A program made the translations under genes and the position numbers. Shown here in pieces: positions 50,746 to 59,989 of a stretch of 64,000 nucleotides of DNA (position 1 is the first letter of the stretch; the number at the start of each line of letters is the position of its first letter). Below the pieces are notes generated by a model, which did not search any database, had not been told where the DNA came from, and worked only from the letters and a program-made list of their open reading frames with translations. This stretch comes from CALMEC01 sp964628685 (lineage in GTDB: Bacteria > Actinomycetota > Thermoleophilia > Miltoncostaeales > Miltoncostaeaceae), in contig CAZVNM010000002.1 in assembly GCA_964628685.1 (NCBI GenBank), positions 124,001-188,000 of the forward strand, written 5' to 3'.

Positions 50746-53700
50746 GTGGACCCGTCCTTGCGCTGTCGCGCGCCCATTGTCCTGTCCATCCTCCTCGCAT
50801 GTCTCGCGCTCGTCGCCGGTGCCGTCCCGACCGCACGCGGCCAGGAGGCGACGCTTCCGCTCATCCAATCGACCGAGCAGATCGGTCCCGGCATCACGCT
50901 GGAGCGCGGCAAGTACCTGCGCGCGGCGGGATGGGTGGACCAGCAGGTCCTGACCGTTGACCTGGCCAACCCGGCCGTCACGACCGACGAGCTCTCCGGT
51001 CCGGTCACCACGGCCGCGCCGCTCAGCGTCCACGCCAACGACGTGGGTGCCACCGCCGGCGTCAACGGCGACTTCTTCGACATCGGCAACTCGAGCGCGC
51101 CGCTGGGCGGGATCATCCAGAACGGCGTGCTCGTCAAGAGTCCCAACGGCGGCACCGGCTGGAACCACGCCGGCGTCGGTCAGGACGGGGTCGGCCGGCT
51201 GGTCGACATGACCCTCGAGGCCACCGCGACGTTCGGTGGGACCGCACACACGGTGCGCGCCCTCAACGTCGCCGACCGCGGTGGGGCCAACGCGATGGTG
51301 GCGTTCACCCCGGTGTGGGGCACCTACAGCCGCCGCCGCGCCTTCGGCGGCGCCACCAACGTGGCCGAGGTCGTCGTGACCGACGGCAGGGTTGCGAGCG
51401 TCAGCGGCGACACGATCGGGGCCGGTGCCATCCCCGAGGGCAGCTTCGTGCTGGCCGGTGACGGCACCGCGGCCGACGCGCTGCGCACCCTCGCGGTGGG
51501 CGACGAGGTCGCCCTCACCTACAGTCTGCGCGACGAGATCGCGCGGCAGATGAAGTTCGCCCTCGGCGGCAACACCAACCTGGTGGTGAACGGCGAGGCG
51601 CTTCCCGACGCGCAGCTGGACGCCGCCCTGCACCCCCGCACCGCCATCGGCTTCAAGGACGGCGGGCGCACGATGATGCTGGTCATCGTCGACGGCCGTC
51701 AGGCCGACGTCCCGGGTGTGAGCCTCCGTGAGCTTGCGCGCATGATGGTCGCCATGGGCGCCGAGAACGCCATGAACCTCGACGGCGGTGGCTCGACCAC
51801 CATGGTCGCCCGTCCCAAGGGTGAGCGGTCGGTGACCGTGCGCAACACCCCGTCCGACGGCTTCGAGCGTCACGACCCCAACGGCGTCGGCGTGTTCGTC
51901 CGTCAGGGCGATGGCCGCCTGGCCGACCTGGTCGTGAAGAGCGCCACCGGCGACACGGAGCCCCGGGTGTTCGCGGGTCTGCACCGTCGTCTCGTCGTCC
52001 GCGGCGTCGACTCCAACCAGACCGCGGTCGACGTCGCCGCCGGCGACATCGCCTGGACGGCCGATGCGGGCTCGGTCGCGAACGGGATGTTCGCCGCCCC
52101 CGCCGACGGTGACCGCACGGTCCGCGTTCGCGCGTCGGCGAGCTCCGCCCAGGCCGACCTGCCGGTTCGCGTGCTCGGTCGCGTGCAGACGCTCGAGCCC
52201 TCCTCCACGCGCCTGTCGCTGGCCGACCTGGCACAGACGAGCCGGGTGCGGGTCGTCGGTCGCGACGCGGCCGGCTACACCACCAACATCGACCCGGCCG
52301 ACATCACCCTCCAGTACGACCAGAAGGTCGTGCGCATCACCCCCGAGGGTGAGGCCCTGCGGGTGACCCCGCTCACGACCGGCGGCACGCTGGTCTCGAT
52401 GACCGTCGACGGGGTCACGGCCAAGCTGCCGATCTCGGTCGGCGTCGTGACGTCGACGATCTACGAGTTCGACGGTGAGAACGAGGCCGACGGTTGGACC
52501 ACCAACGGCACAGCCGGCATGGCCAAGACGATCTCCATGGCGCCCGAGGGACTGCGGTTGGACTACGCGGCCCAGCGCAACATGGGTGTCACCAAGACCC
52601 CGGCCGCCACCCGCATCGAGGTTCCCGGCGCGCCGCTCCGCGTGCGCTGGCGCGTGTACTCCAGCCAGCGGACCGAGTACGTCAACATGTACTGGTACGA
52701 GGCCGACGGCGCCCGCAAGGGCCTCCTGATGCCCGGGGCGCAGCCCGGCTGGGGTGAGTACACCTGGAACCTCCCGGCCAACACCAAGTTCCCCATCAGG
52801 ATCGCCGAGTTCCAGGTGATCGAGACGAGCGCGGCGCGACAGGCCGCGGGGCACTTCATCCTCGACCGCATCGAGGTCGACCAGGCGAGCGACGTCGAGA
52901 TCCCGGCCGAGGCGCCGCTTCGTGCCGACCCCCAGATCTCGCCCGACGGCACGACGAACGGTGAGGACGACTGGTCGTTCGCCACGATCTCGGACATCCA
53001 GTTCACCGCCGCCGACCCCACGCTCGCGCAGGTGGGCATCGCGGCCCTCAAGCGGATTCGTCTCACCCGTCCGGACCTCGTCATCCTCAACGGTGACGTC
53101 ACGGACCTGGGTGCCGCAGAGGACATGACCCTGGCCCGCGAGACGCTGGAGGCGGGTGGCTGTGACCTGATCGCCGTCGGCGCCGAGCCGGCGGCCGACA
53201 GCACGCCGGACCACGAGTCCGGCAGGGTCCCCTGCTACTACGTGCCCGGCAACCACGAGACCTACCGCGCCGGATCGCAGGGCGACCTCGCGCCGTTCGT
53301 CGCCGAGTTCGGCCGTCCGTACCGGACGTTCGACCACAAGGGCACGCGCTTCGTGCTGCTCAACAGCACGCTGGGCTCGTTCCGTCGCAGCTCCTACCCG
53401 GGCGCGCCGGACGCCGGCTTCGATCAGCTCGTGATGATGCGCGACGCCCTGGCGAGCGCGCGCACCGACGCCTCGGTGCGCAACGTCATGGTCTTCGCCC
53501 ACCACCCGGTCGAGGACCCCGACGCCAAGGGCAGCCAGCTGGGTGAGCGCACCGAGGTCGCGCTCGTCCAGAAGATGCTGACCGACTTCCGTGACGAGAC
53601 CGGCAAGGGCGCCGCGATGATCGGAAGCCACGCGCAGATCGTCGATGTCCGTCGTCGTGAGGGCGTCAACTACTCGGTGCTGCCGTCGTCCGGCAAGGCG

Positions 53701-55032
53701 CCGTACGGCACCCCCGACCGGGGTGGCTTCACCGGCTGGGTCAACTGGAAGGTCGACCGCGACGCCGACGCCCGTGGCCAGTGGGTCACGCAGGACGTGC
53801 GGGCGTTCGCCCAATCGATCACGCTGAACGCGCCGGGCACCACCGACCCGGCCGCCGAGGGCGCGATGGAGGTCGGGCAGTCGAGCGTGCTCACCGGTTC
53901 GATCGTGCAGCCCAGCGGCGTGCAGCCCGGCAGCCGGGTCGTCCCGCTCGCCTACCCGATGTCGATCCACTGGAGTGGGTCTGACTCGCTCGCCATCGGC
54001 ACGGGTGATGCGGCCGTCGAGGCGGCCCGCGACGCGGGCAAGGTGGCCATCCTCGACCCGACCACGCGGAAGCTGACGGCGCTCTCGCAGGGTGTCGTGA
54101 CCATCCGGGTCACCAACGACTCGATGCGCGCGTACACCGACGAGGCGTCGCTCTCGCCGGTCACCACCGAGCGCACCATCGTGGTGGGACCGTCCACGGC
54201 TCCGGGCCCGCGCCTGGAGGCGACGGTGCCGGTGTTCCCGGTCCAGTCGGCCCACACGATCGGTGAGGGGGAGTGGATCGTCGTCACCAACCGGGGCGAC
54301 CAGCCGCTCACGATCGGGGCGAGCGCCGTGGTCGCGTCCGACGCGCAGTCCACCGGCAAGTTCCTCACCTCGGGCGACACCTGCACCGCCGCCACGCTGG
54401 CGCCGCAGACCGAGTGCCGGATCCGGGTGCGCTTCGCCGCCGGTGATCCGTACCTCACCTCCAGCGCCACGCTGGTGCTGAGCGCCAACACGCCGGAGGG
54501 TCGTCACCGGGTGCCGCTCACCGCCACCAGCGGTGCGCCGGCGTCGGGTCCGCAGGGCCCGAAGGGCGACCCGGGCGTGCCCGGTCCCACCGGTCCGAAG
54601 GGCGACCCGGGCGTGCCCGGCCCTGCCGGTCCGCAGGGTCCGGCAGGTCCCATCGGTCCGACGGGTCCGCGGGGTCCGGCGGGTCCCACCGGTCCGCAGG
54701 GCCCCAGGGGTCCGGTCGGTCCGCGCGGCCTTCCCGGTCGCATCAGCCCGGTCACGATCACGTGCTCCGTGCGCCGCACGACGCTCACCTGCGTCATCCG
54801 CGAGTCGGCCGCCGGTCGGCGTGACCGGGCGGTGACCCGCCGTCCGGCGCGGATGAACGTCCGCATCGCAAGCGGGACGCGGACGGTCGTCCGTCGCGGG
54901 GCGACCCGGACCATCGTCCGGATGCCGGTCCGCTCGGCTGCGCGTCACCGGGTGCGGATCGTCGCCACGGTCGGGGGCCGCACGGTCACCCGCACCGTGG
55001 TCATCCCGCGGGGGGCGACGGTCCGCCGCTGA
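50746..55032 (+). CDS. Giant secreted phosphodiester glycosidase/metallophosphoesterase with collagen stalk
   Basis: This 1428-residue exported protein starts at GTG 50746, with AAAGG upstream and a signal peptide to about residue 32. Residues about 90-395 are a phosphodiester glycosidase (NAGPA/DUF2233) domain: GVNGDFFDIGNSSAPLGG near 108 and MNLDGGGSTTM near 343. About 400-730 is beta-rich. About 740-980 is a calcineurin-like metallophosphoesterase with all metal motifs: SDIQF, NGDVTD near 783, PGNHE near 834, FAHHP near 916 and GSHAQ near 960. About 1130-1260 resembles a choice-of-anchor D beta domain. About 1265-1331 is a Gly-X-Y collagen-like stalk rich in Gly-Pro, followed by a Cys/Arg-rich C-terminal beta module. 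It probably removes sugar-phosphate or phosphodiester groups at the cell surface or outside. Confidence 0.9.
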   Translation: MDPSLRCRAPIVLSILLACLALVAGAVPTARGQEATLPLIQSTEQIGPGITLERGKYLRAAGWVDQQVLTVDLANPAVTTDELSGPVTTAAPLSVHANDVGATAGVNGDFFDIGNSSAPLGGIIQNGVLVKSPNGGTGWNHAGVGQDGVGRLVDMTLEATATFGGTAHTVRALNVADRGGANAMVAFTPVWGTYSRRRAFGGATNVAEVVVTDGRVASVSGDTIGAGAIPEGSFVLAGDGTAADALRTLAVGDEVALTYSLRDEIARQMKFALGGNTNLVVNGEALPDAQLDAALHPRTAIGFKDGGRTMMLVIVDGRQADVPGVSLRELARMMVAMGAENAMNLDGGGSTTMVARPKGERSVTVRNTPSDGFERHDPNGVGVFVRQGDGRLADLVVKSATGDTEPRVFAGLHRRLVVRGVDSNQTAVDVAAGDIAWTADAGSVANGMFAAPADGDRTVRVRASASSAQADLPVRVLGRVQTLEPSSTRLSLADLAQTSRVRVVGRDAAGYTTNIDPADITLQYDQKVVRITPEGEALRVTPLTTGGTLVSMTVDGVTAKLPISVGVVTSTIYEFDGENEADGWTTNGTAGMAKTISMAPEGLRLDYAAQRNMGVTKTPAATRIEVPGAPLRVRWRVYSSQRTEYVNMYWYEADGARKGLLMPGAQPGWGEYTWNLPANTKFPIRIAEFQVIETSAARQAAGHFILDRIEVDQASDVEIPAEAPLRADPQISPDGTTNGEDDWSFATISDIQFTAADPTLAQVGIAALKRIRLTRPDLVILNGDVTDLGAAEDMTLARETLEAGGCDLIAVGAEPAADSTPDHESGRVPCYYVPGNHETYRAGSQGDLAPFVAEFGRPYRTFDHKGTRFVLLNSTLGSFRRSSYPGAPDAGFDQLVMMRDALASARTDASVRNVMVFAHHPVEDPDAKGSQLGERTEVALVQKMLTDFRDETGKGAAMIGSHAQIVDVRRREGVNYSVLPSSGKAPYGTPDRGGFTGWVNWKVDRDADARGQWVTQDVRAFAQSITLNAPGTTDPAAEGAMEVGQSSVLTGSIVQPSGVQPGSRVVPLAYPMSIHWSGSDSLAIGTGDAAVEAARDAGKVAILDPTTRKLTALSQGVVTIRVTNDSMRAYTDEASLSPVTTERTIVVGPSTAPGPRLEATVPVFPVQSAHTIGEGEWIVVTNRGDQPLTIGASAVVASDAQSTGKFLTSGDTCTAATLAPQTECRIRVRFAAGDPYLTSSATLVLSANTPEGRHRVPLTATSGAPASGPQGPKGDPGVPGPTGPKGDPGVPGPAGPQGPAGPIGPTGPRGPAGPTGPQGPRGPVGPRGLPGRISPVTITCSVRRTTLTCVIRESAAGRRDRAVTRRPARMNVRIASGTRTVVRRGATRTIVRMPVRSAARHRVRIVATVGGRTVTRTVVIPRGATVRR

Positions 55033-55053
55033 CGGATCGCGTGACGCGGTGGG

Positions 55054-55087
55054 AGGTGGACGGTCTCGGTCCCGAGGCCGTCCACCT
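55054..55087. terminator. Long two-step terminator hairpin
   Basis: AGGTGGACGG pairs with CCGTCCACCT, and inside that CTCGG pairs with CCGAG around a TC loop. It lies between the convergent giant gene and hemF. Confidence 0.85.
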
Positions 55088-55124
55088 GGCGTCGCCCCTG
55101 CTGCCGGGGCGCATGGCGCGTGCG

Positions 55125-56066
55125 CTACGCGAGCTCCTGCAGCCAGTCGCGCGGGCGCAGGTAGTCGGCCAGGCGCGCCTCCTCGCCGGTCGGTCGGTAC
55201 CCGTACTCCCAGCGCACGAGCGGCGGCAGCGACATGAGGATCGACTCGGTGCGCCCGCCCGACTGCAGTCCGAAGTGCGTACCGCGGTCGAGCACCAGGT
55301 TGAACTCCACGTACCGGCCGCGGCGGTACAGCTGGAACTGCCGCTCGCGATCACCGAAGGCGGTCCCCATGCGACGGCGCACGATGGGCAGGTAGGCGTC
55401 CAGGAATCCGTCGCCCACGGCCCGCTGGTAGGCGAAGTCCGTCTCGAAGTCGGTCGCGAGGTCGTCGAAGAAGAGCCCGCCGACCCCGCGGGTCTCACCC
55501 CGGAACGGCAGGAAGAAGTACTCGTCGCACCACCGCTTGTGGGCGGCGTAGCGCTCGGCGCCGCCGAACGGCTCGCACAGGTCGCGGGCGACCCGATGCC
55601 ACGCGACCACGTCCTCGTCGAACGGGTAGAACGGCGTGAGGTCGAACCCGCCGCCGAACCACCACGCCACGGTGGCGCCGTCGCGGACCGCGCGGAAGAA
55701 CCGCACGTTGGCGTGGGTGGTCGGAACGTATGGGTTCTGCGGGTGGAACACGAGCGACACGCCGCACGCGTTCCAGGATGCACCGCCCAGCTCCGGGCGG
55801 GCGGCCGTCGCCGACGGCGGCAGTCGGGTGCCCGCGACGTCCGAGAACCCGATGCCGCACTGCTCGAACACCGCACCGTCGCGCAGCACCCGCGTGCGGC
55901 CGCCGCCGCCCTCGGGCCGGTCCCAGACGTCCTCCCCGAACCGGGCCGTTCCGTCGACATCCTCGATGGCCGCGCAGATGCGGTCCTGCAGATCGAGCAG
56001 GTACGCACGAACGCGGGTGTACGCGGCATCGGTCGCGCCGCTGGTCGGGACTGGGGTATCGCTCAC
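55125..56066 (-). CDS. hemF: Oxygen-dependent coproporphyrinogen III oxidase
   Basis: This 313-residue enzyme decarboxylates coproporphyrinogen III to protoporphyrinogen IX with O2. Family blocks are FEQCGIGFSDVAGTRLPPSAT, ACGVSLVFHPQNPYVPTTHANVRFF, AWWFGGGFDLTPFYPFDEDVVAWH, YFFLPFRGETRGVGGLFFDDL, YVEFNLVLDRGTHFGLQSGGRTESILMSLPP and WEYGYRP. All match canonical HemF. Its presence implies a protoporphyrin-dependent haem branch, whereas many actinobacteria use the coproporphyrin branch. It follows efeB by 227 bases on the same strand, with no gene between. Confidence 0.97.
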   Translation of the reverse strand: MSDTPVPTSGATDAAYTRVRAYLLDLQDRICAAIEDVDGTARFGEDVWDRPEGGGGRTRVLRDGAVFEQCGIGFSDVAGTRLPPSATAARPELGGASWNACGVSLVFHPQNPYVPTTHANVRFFRAVRDGATVAWWFGGGFDLTPFYPFDEDVVAWHRVARDLCEPFGGAERYAAHKRWCDEYFFLPFRGETRGVGGLFFDDLATDFETDFAYQRAVGDGFLDAYLPIVRRRMGTAFGDRERQFQLYRRGRYVEFNLVLDRGTHFGLQSGGRTESILMSLPPLVRWEYGYRPTGEEARLADYLRPRDWLQELA

Positions 56067-56293
56067 GCAGACTCATCCTCGGGGCGTCGGTCCCGTTGCA
56101 TCCGGCGGCCCGCATCCGCACGATGTGGCGCGGAGTCGGGCGCCGCGACCGGCACGTGCGCTGGGTCGCCGTCACGGGACGTTGGATCGGGTGCACCGCG
56201 GGCGGGCGTGTGCGGACGGACCCTACGCCGCCGTCCGGCGGCGCGTTCGTGTGGTTGGAGATGCGACGTCCTTCACCGCCGGACCGGACGAGG

Positions 56294-57541
56294 TCAGACC
56301 TCGAACAGCGTGCGTCCCACCCAGTCGTCGCGGTCCCGTGCCCCCGGCGGCATGAAGAAGTAGCCGCCGCCCACGGGGGTGATGTACTCCTCCAGCGGCT
56401 CGCCGTCGAGGCGCCGTTGGATCGCGACAAAACCGGCGTCGAGATCCCGTTGGAAGGCGATGAAGAGCAGTCCCTGGTCCAGCTGCCCATCGGTGGTGAA
56501 GGTCTCCGAGTAGTTGAAGCCGCGGCGCAGGATCCTGGTGCGCATCGCGGTCTCGTCGCGCGGGTTCGCCCGGCGGATGTGCGCGTTGGTCGGGATCACG
56601 GCGCCACGCGGGTCGGCGGCGTAGTCGGGCTCGTCGGTCTCGTTCGCCATCCCCAGCGGGGCCCCGCTCGCCTTGTGGCGTCCGAAGATGTTCTCCTGGG
56701 CGCGCAGCGACGTGCGGTCCCAGAACTCGACGCGGTTGCGGATGATGCGGATCACCCCGTATGTGCCGCCCACCGTCCAACGGGCGGGGTCGTCCCCCGG
56801 CTGCACCCACACGAGTTCGTCCATCAGCCGCCCCGCGAGCGGATCGGGATTGGCCGTACCGTCCTTGAACCCGAGGAGATTGCGCATGGACGATCGCCCC
56901 GCTCCCAGGAGGTTGGGGGCGGCGAACCCGGCCAGCATCCAGCGCAGGGTGAGCGTGGCCCGCGTCTCGCGCATCAGCCGGCGAAGCGCATGGTTGGTCC
57001 CCTCCGGGGTCTGCGCGCAGATCTGGACGCAGATGTCGCCGTCGGCGCGCGCCCGATCGATCTGGTCGTTGGGAAAGTGGTCCATCGGGCGCAGGCGGAT
57101 GGGCTTGCGTCCGGCCAATCCGTAGCGGTCGTCGAAGAGCGACGCGCCGAACCCGATCGTGACGGTCAGGTCGTCGGGCGGAAGCGTCGTGTCGACGATC
57201 ATGCTGTCGGTGGGTGGGAAGAGCGGGCCCCGTTCGTCGCCCAGCTCGCCGGCGGTGAGCATGGCGGAGACGGACGAGAGCCCGCGCAGCGCGTCGGCGA
57301 GTGCGGCGCGGGTGGGAGCGGTGCTGTCGAACACGGCGACGATCGCGTGTCGCTGCGCGGGCGTCGTGATGCCCTGCTGGTGCTCGCCGTGGAACCGAAT
57401 CCGACCGGGGGAGGTCGCGTCGTCACCGCCACAGCCGGCGAGGCCACCCGCCCCGGCCAGCCCCACTCCGCCGACCACCGCGGCGCCCGCCGCGGTGCGC
57501 AGGAAACCCCGCCGTGACATGCCGTGCCCCCCGCTGCTCAT
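56294..57541 (-). CDS. efeB: EfeB, Tat-exported DyP-type peroxidase
   Basis: This 415-residue protein has a Tat signal SRRGFLRTAAGAAVVGG followed by a lipobox-like GLAGCGG. The dye-decolorising peroxidase fold is marked by GFKDGTANP (the GxxDG motif with the catalytic Asp near 225), and NETDEPDY, HIRRANPRDE and RILRRGFNYSE near the haem site. EfeB acts outside the membrane in the EfeUOB ferrous/ferric iron system and may oxidise iron or strip it from haem. It overlaps efeO by 4 bases. No efeU is present in the window. Confidence 0.95.
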   Translation of the reverse strand: MSSGGHGMSRRGFLRTAAGAAVVGGVGLAGAGGLAGCGGDDATSPGRIRFHGEHQQGITTPAQRHAIVAVFDSTAPTRAALADALRGLSSVSAMLTAGELGDERGPLFPPTDSMIVDTTLPPDDLTVTIGFGASLFDDRYGLAGRKPIRLRPMDHFPNDQIDRARADGDICVQICAQTPEGTNHALRRLMRETRATLTLRWMLAGFAAPNLLGAGRSSMRNLLGFKDGTANPDPLAGRLMDELVWVQPGDDPARWTVGGTYGVIRIIRNRVEFWDRTSLRAQENIFGRHKASGAPLGMANETDEPDYAADPRGAVIPTNAHIRRANPRDETAMRTRILRRGFNYSETFTTDGQLDQGLLFIAFQRDLDAGFVAIQRRLDGEPLEEYITPVGGGYFFMPPGARDRDDWVGRTLFEV

Positions 57542-58704
57542 CCGGCGACCTCAACACCGAGCGTTCCGGCGACCTGTGACAGGAGCTCCGCCAGGCTCGC
57601 CATGCTCGTTTTCAGCAGATTGCGGTCCTCGTCGCTCACTCGGTCGTACGGCTGATACCGCCCGTTCGGGAGCGCGTAGCGGTTGAGGACGCGATCGACA
57701 TCGCGGAACGCGATGCGGATGTCGTCGTGAAGCTGGGGGTTGGCGGCCGCAAGCGGTTGGTCGATCAGCCGCATGACCTTCTGGGACCCTTTCAGGTTGG
57801 ATGCGAGGGTCATCAGATCGGTCCTGGAATAGCGTTCCTCCTCACCCGTCACCTTGGTCTGGGCGGCCTCGTCCATCAGGGCGGCGGCACCGTTGATCAT
57901 CTGCGACGGGGAGACCTCGAGACCGTTCACCTCCTTCACGAGGGCCGCCACGTCGGTGTCGAGCCGGTCGGCCAGACGCGACAGGTTGGCGCGTGCGCCG
58001 TCCTTGGTCCCCTGCGCCCAGAGCCCGTACTCGATCGCATGGAAGCCGACGAAGCCGGGGTCCGCCTCGGCCTTGGCATGATCGTCAGCGCGGGAGTCGA
58101 TGGCGGCGTCGGCATCCGGGAACGCCTCGGCGATCGGCTCGATGGCCTCCCAGGGGATGCGGACCTCGGCATAGAGGGCCTTGGCGCGCGCCGTGTCGCC
58201 GGCGCGCACCGCGTTGGTGAAGCGGGTTGTCCCCTGCTGCAGCAGGCGTGCCTGCTGACGGACGTACGTGGTGTACTCCGCCGCAGCAGCTTCGAGTTCG
58301 GCGGTCGAGGCGGGCGCGTCGGTCGCCGTCCCTCCGCCGCCCACGACCAGGCGTGCTCGGTTGGGCGTGTTGGTGTTGATGCAGATCACCTGGTAGGTGC
58401 CGGGCCGGAGCATCACCGCGTTGGTCTCTCGCGTGCCGGCCGCGAGAAAGCCCTCGTAGACGATGGCGGGCTCGGCGGAGACCAGCTCGAACTCACCGCG
58501 CTTCGATGCGTTGTTGGTCACGTCGAAGCGGATGGTCCCTGATGCCTCGGCCTCGAGACGATCGGTGGTGCACCCCTGATCGTCCATCACCATCGTGAGC
58601 GCCGGCGGTTCGTCCGGTGCGTTCGATCCGCCTCCGCAGCCCATGAGGACGATGGGGACGGTCAGGGTGACGAGGGCGGCGGATGAGCGCAGGCGACGGT
58701 GCAT
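57538..58704 (-). CDS. efeO: EfeO, iron-binding lipoprotein (cupredoxin plus M75)
   Basis: This 388-residue protein has a lipobox LMGCGGG. Residues about 30-120 are a cupredoxin domain (TMVMDDQGCTTDRLEAEASGTIRFDVTNN and RPGTYQVICINTNTPNRARL). From about 135 an imelysin/M75 domain follows, with the HxxE metal motif GFHAIEYGLW near 221. The two-domain form is typical for EfeO of EfeUOB systems. It would bind iron (and copper in the cupredoxin part) outside the membrane and pass it on. It is the first gene of efeO-efeB, and a palindrome lies 49 bases upstream. Confidence 0.95.
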   Translation of the reverse strand: MHRRLRSSAALVTLTVPIVLMGCGGGSNAPDEPPALTMVMDDQGCTTDRLEAEASGTIRFDVTNNASKRGEFELVSAEPAIVYEGFLAAGTRETNAVMLRPGTYQVICINTNTPNRARLVVGGGGTATDAPASTAELEAAAAEYTTYVRQQARLLQQGTTRFTNAVRAGDTARAKALYAEVRIPWEAIEPIAEAFPDADAAIDSRADDHAKAEADPGFVGFHAIEYGLWAQGTKDGARANLSRLADRLDTDVAALVKEVNGLEVSPSQMINGAAALMDEAAQTKVTGEEERYSRTDLMTLASNLKGSQKVMRLIDQPLAAANPQLHDDIRIAFRDVDRVLNRYALPNGRYQPYDRVSDEDRNLLKTSMASLAELLSQVAGTLGVEVAG

Positions 58705-58752
58705 TGGGTCCTTCGGTGTTGGGGGACGGCGGGAAGTTAGGGGACCCGAATA

Positions 58753-58780
58753 TCTAAATCAAGTGGTTATTAGATTTAGA
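58753..58780. promoter_or_regulatory. AT-rich palindrome in the efeO / LURP-one divergent promoter
   Basis: TCTAAATC at 58753-58760 and GATTTAGA at 58773-58780 are exact reverse complements with a 12-base spacer (AAGTGGTTATTA). It is the most AT-rich spot in this region. It starts 49 bases upstream of efeO and ends 40 bases before the scramblase-like gene, so it may control either or both. It does not match the Zur boxes seen elsewhere. Confidence 0.6.
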
Positions 58781-58819
58781 TTCGCTCGCCTGCGGGCCGG
58801 CCACCCGTACACTTCCGAC

Positions 58820-59536
58820 ATGGGAACCAACGATCCGTCACACGGGGCCTCCGACCGCGAGCGCGTGGAGCGTCAGATCCACGGCACCGGTCACCGGGGT
58901 GCCGGCATCGACCGCGGCATGGTCGCCGGGGGCGGCGGCACCGTGTTCGACGAGCCGATCCTCGTCGTCAACCAGAAGATGAAGGTCATCGAGCTCACCA
59001 ACCAGTACCGCGTCTTCGACGCGCAGGGCTCCGAGATCGCGCACGTGACGCAGGTGGGGCAGGGCAAGGCGCGCAAGGCACTCCGCCTGCTGACGTCGCT
59101 CGACCAGTTCCTGCCCACCCGCCTCGAGGTGCGCTCCCCCCACGACGAACTCCTGCTGCAGCTCACCCGGCCCGGCAAGATCATCAAGAGCACGGTCATC
59201 GTCTCGGACGGGCAGGGGCAGGAGATCGGCCGCATCGTCCAGCAGAACATGGTGGGCAAGATCAACTTCGCCTTCGAGGCGCACGGGCAGCAGCTGGGTG
59301 CCATCAAAGCCGAGAACTGGCGGGCCTGGAACTTCCGCATCGAGGATGCGACCGGCATGGAGATCGCCCGCATCACGAAGACCTTCGAGGGTGTCGCCAA
59401 GACGCTCTTCACAACCGCCGACAACTACGTCGTGCAGATCCACCAGCGACCCGCCGAACCGCTCAACAGCCTGGTGGTCGCCTCGGCGCTCTCGATCGAC
59501 ACGGCGCTCAAGCAGGACGCCCGCGGCCTGGGGTGA
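58820..59536 (+). CDS. LURP-one/phospholipid scramblase-related protein
   Basis: This 238-residue protein starts at ATG 58820 (MGTNDPSHGASDRERVERQIHG). The core has ILVVNQKMKVIELTNQYRVFDAQGSEIAHVTQVGQGKARKALRLL and IEDATGMEIARITKTFEGVAKTLFTTADNYVVQIH. These are the paired half-barrel blocks of the Tubby-like LOR/scramblase superfamily, in which QKxK-x-YxVxDxxG is typical. Bacterial members may bind lipids or act at the membrane; no true scramblase activity can be claimed. The gene shares its promoter region with efeO. Confidence 0.85.
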   Translation: MGTNDPSHGASDRERVERQIHGTGHRGAGIDRGMVAGGGGTVFDEPILVVNQKMKVIELTNQYRVFDAQGSEIAHVTQVGQGKARKALRLLTSLDQFLPTRLEVRSPHDELLLQLTRPGKIIKSTVIVSDGQGQEIGRIVQQNMVGKINFAFEAHGQQLGAIKAENWRAWNFRIEDATGMEIARITKTFEGVAKTLFTTADNYVVQIHQRPAEPLNSLVVASALSIDTALKQDARGLG

Positions 59537-59584
59537 GGCCGGCGGGCGCCCGCATCATGTCGTTGTGACGAGTGGTGGGGCCGG

Positions 59585-59989
59585 TCAGTCGACGCCACCG
59601 TCCGACGCCATCCAGAGGATCTCCCAGATGTGGCCGTCCGGATCGGCGTAGCTTCGGTGGTACATGAAGCCGTGGTCCTGCGGGTCGCCCACGGTCGCGC
59701 CGCCCGCGGCGACGGCCCGTTCCATCATCGCGTCCACCTCGGAGCGGTCCGCCACCGAGAGCGCGGTCAGCACCTCCGTCGACGCGGTCGCGTCCGCCAC
59801 GTCGCGCGTGGTGAACGTTGCGAAGAAGTCGCGGCGCAGGAGCATCGCGAACAGGTTGTCACCGAGGATCATGCAGAGCGCGCGGTCGTCGCTGTGCGCC
59901 TCGTCGAAGGTGTAGCCGAGCGCGGTGAAGAACGCTCGCGAGCGGTTCAGGTCGTGGACGGGGAGGTTGACGAAGATGTATTCGTGCAT
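59585..59989 (-). CDS. VOC-family protein
   Basis: This 134-residue protein begins YIFVNLPVHDLNRSRAFFTALGYTFDEAHSDDRALCMILGDNLFAMLL and ends DHGFMYHRSYADPDGHIWEILWM. This is the common YybH/PhnB-like glyoxalase fold subgroup. His near the start, Glu in WEI and another His could bind metal. It lies 92 bases downstream of the DHA2 exporter on the same strand. The role is unknown; many such proteins are general metabolite or drug-binding enzymes. Confidence 0.9.
   Translation of the reverse strand: MHEYIFVNLPVHDLNRSRAFFTALGYTFDEAHSDDRALCMILGDNLFAMLLRRDFFATFTTRDVADATASTEVLTALSVADRSEVDAMMERAVAAGGATVGDPQDHGFMYHRSYADPDGHIWEILWMASDGGVD

Noticed and set aside
49873..54948. Very long open frame antisense to the 1428-residue gene
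   Set aside because: Its product is Arg/Gly/Asp/Val-rich without any domain, and the opposite strand encodes clear enzyme motifs. It is a shadow caused by high GC codon use.
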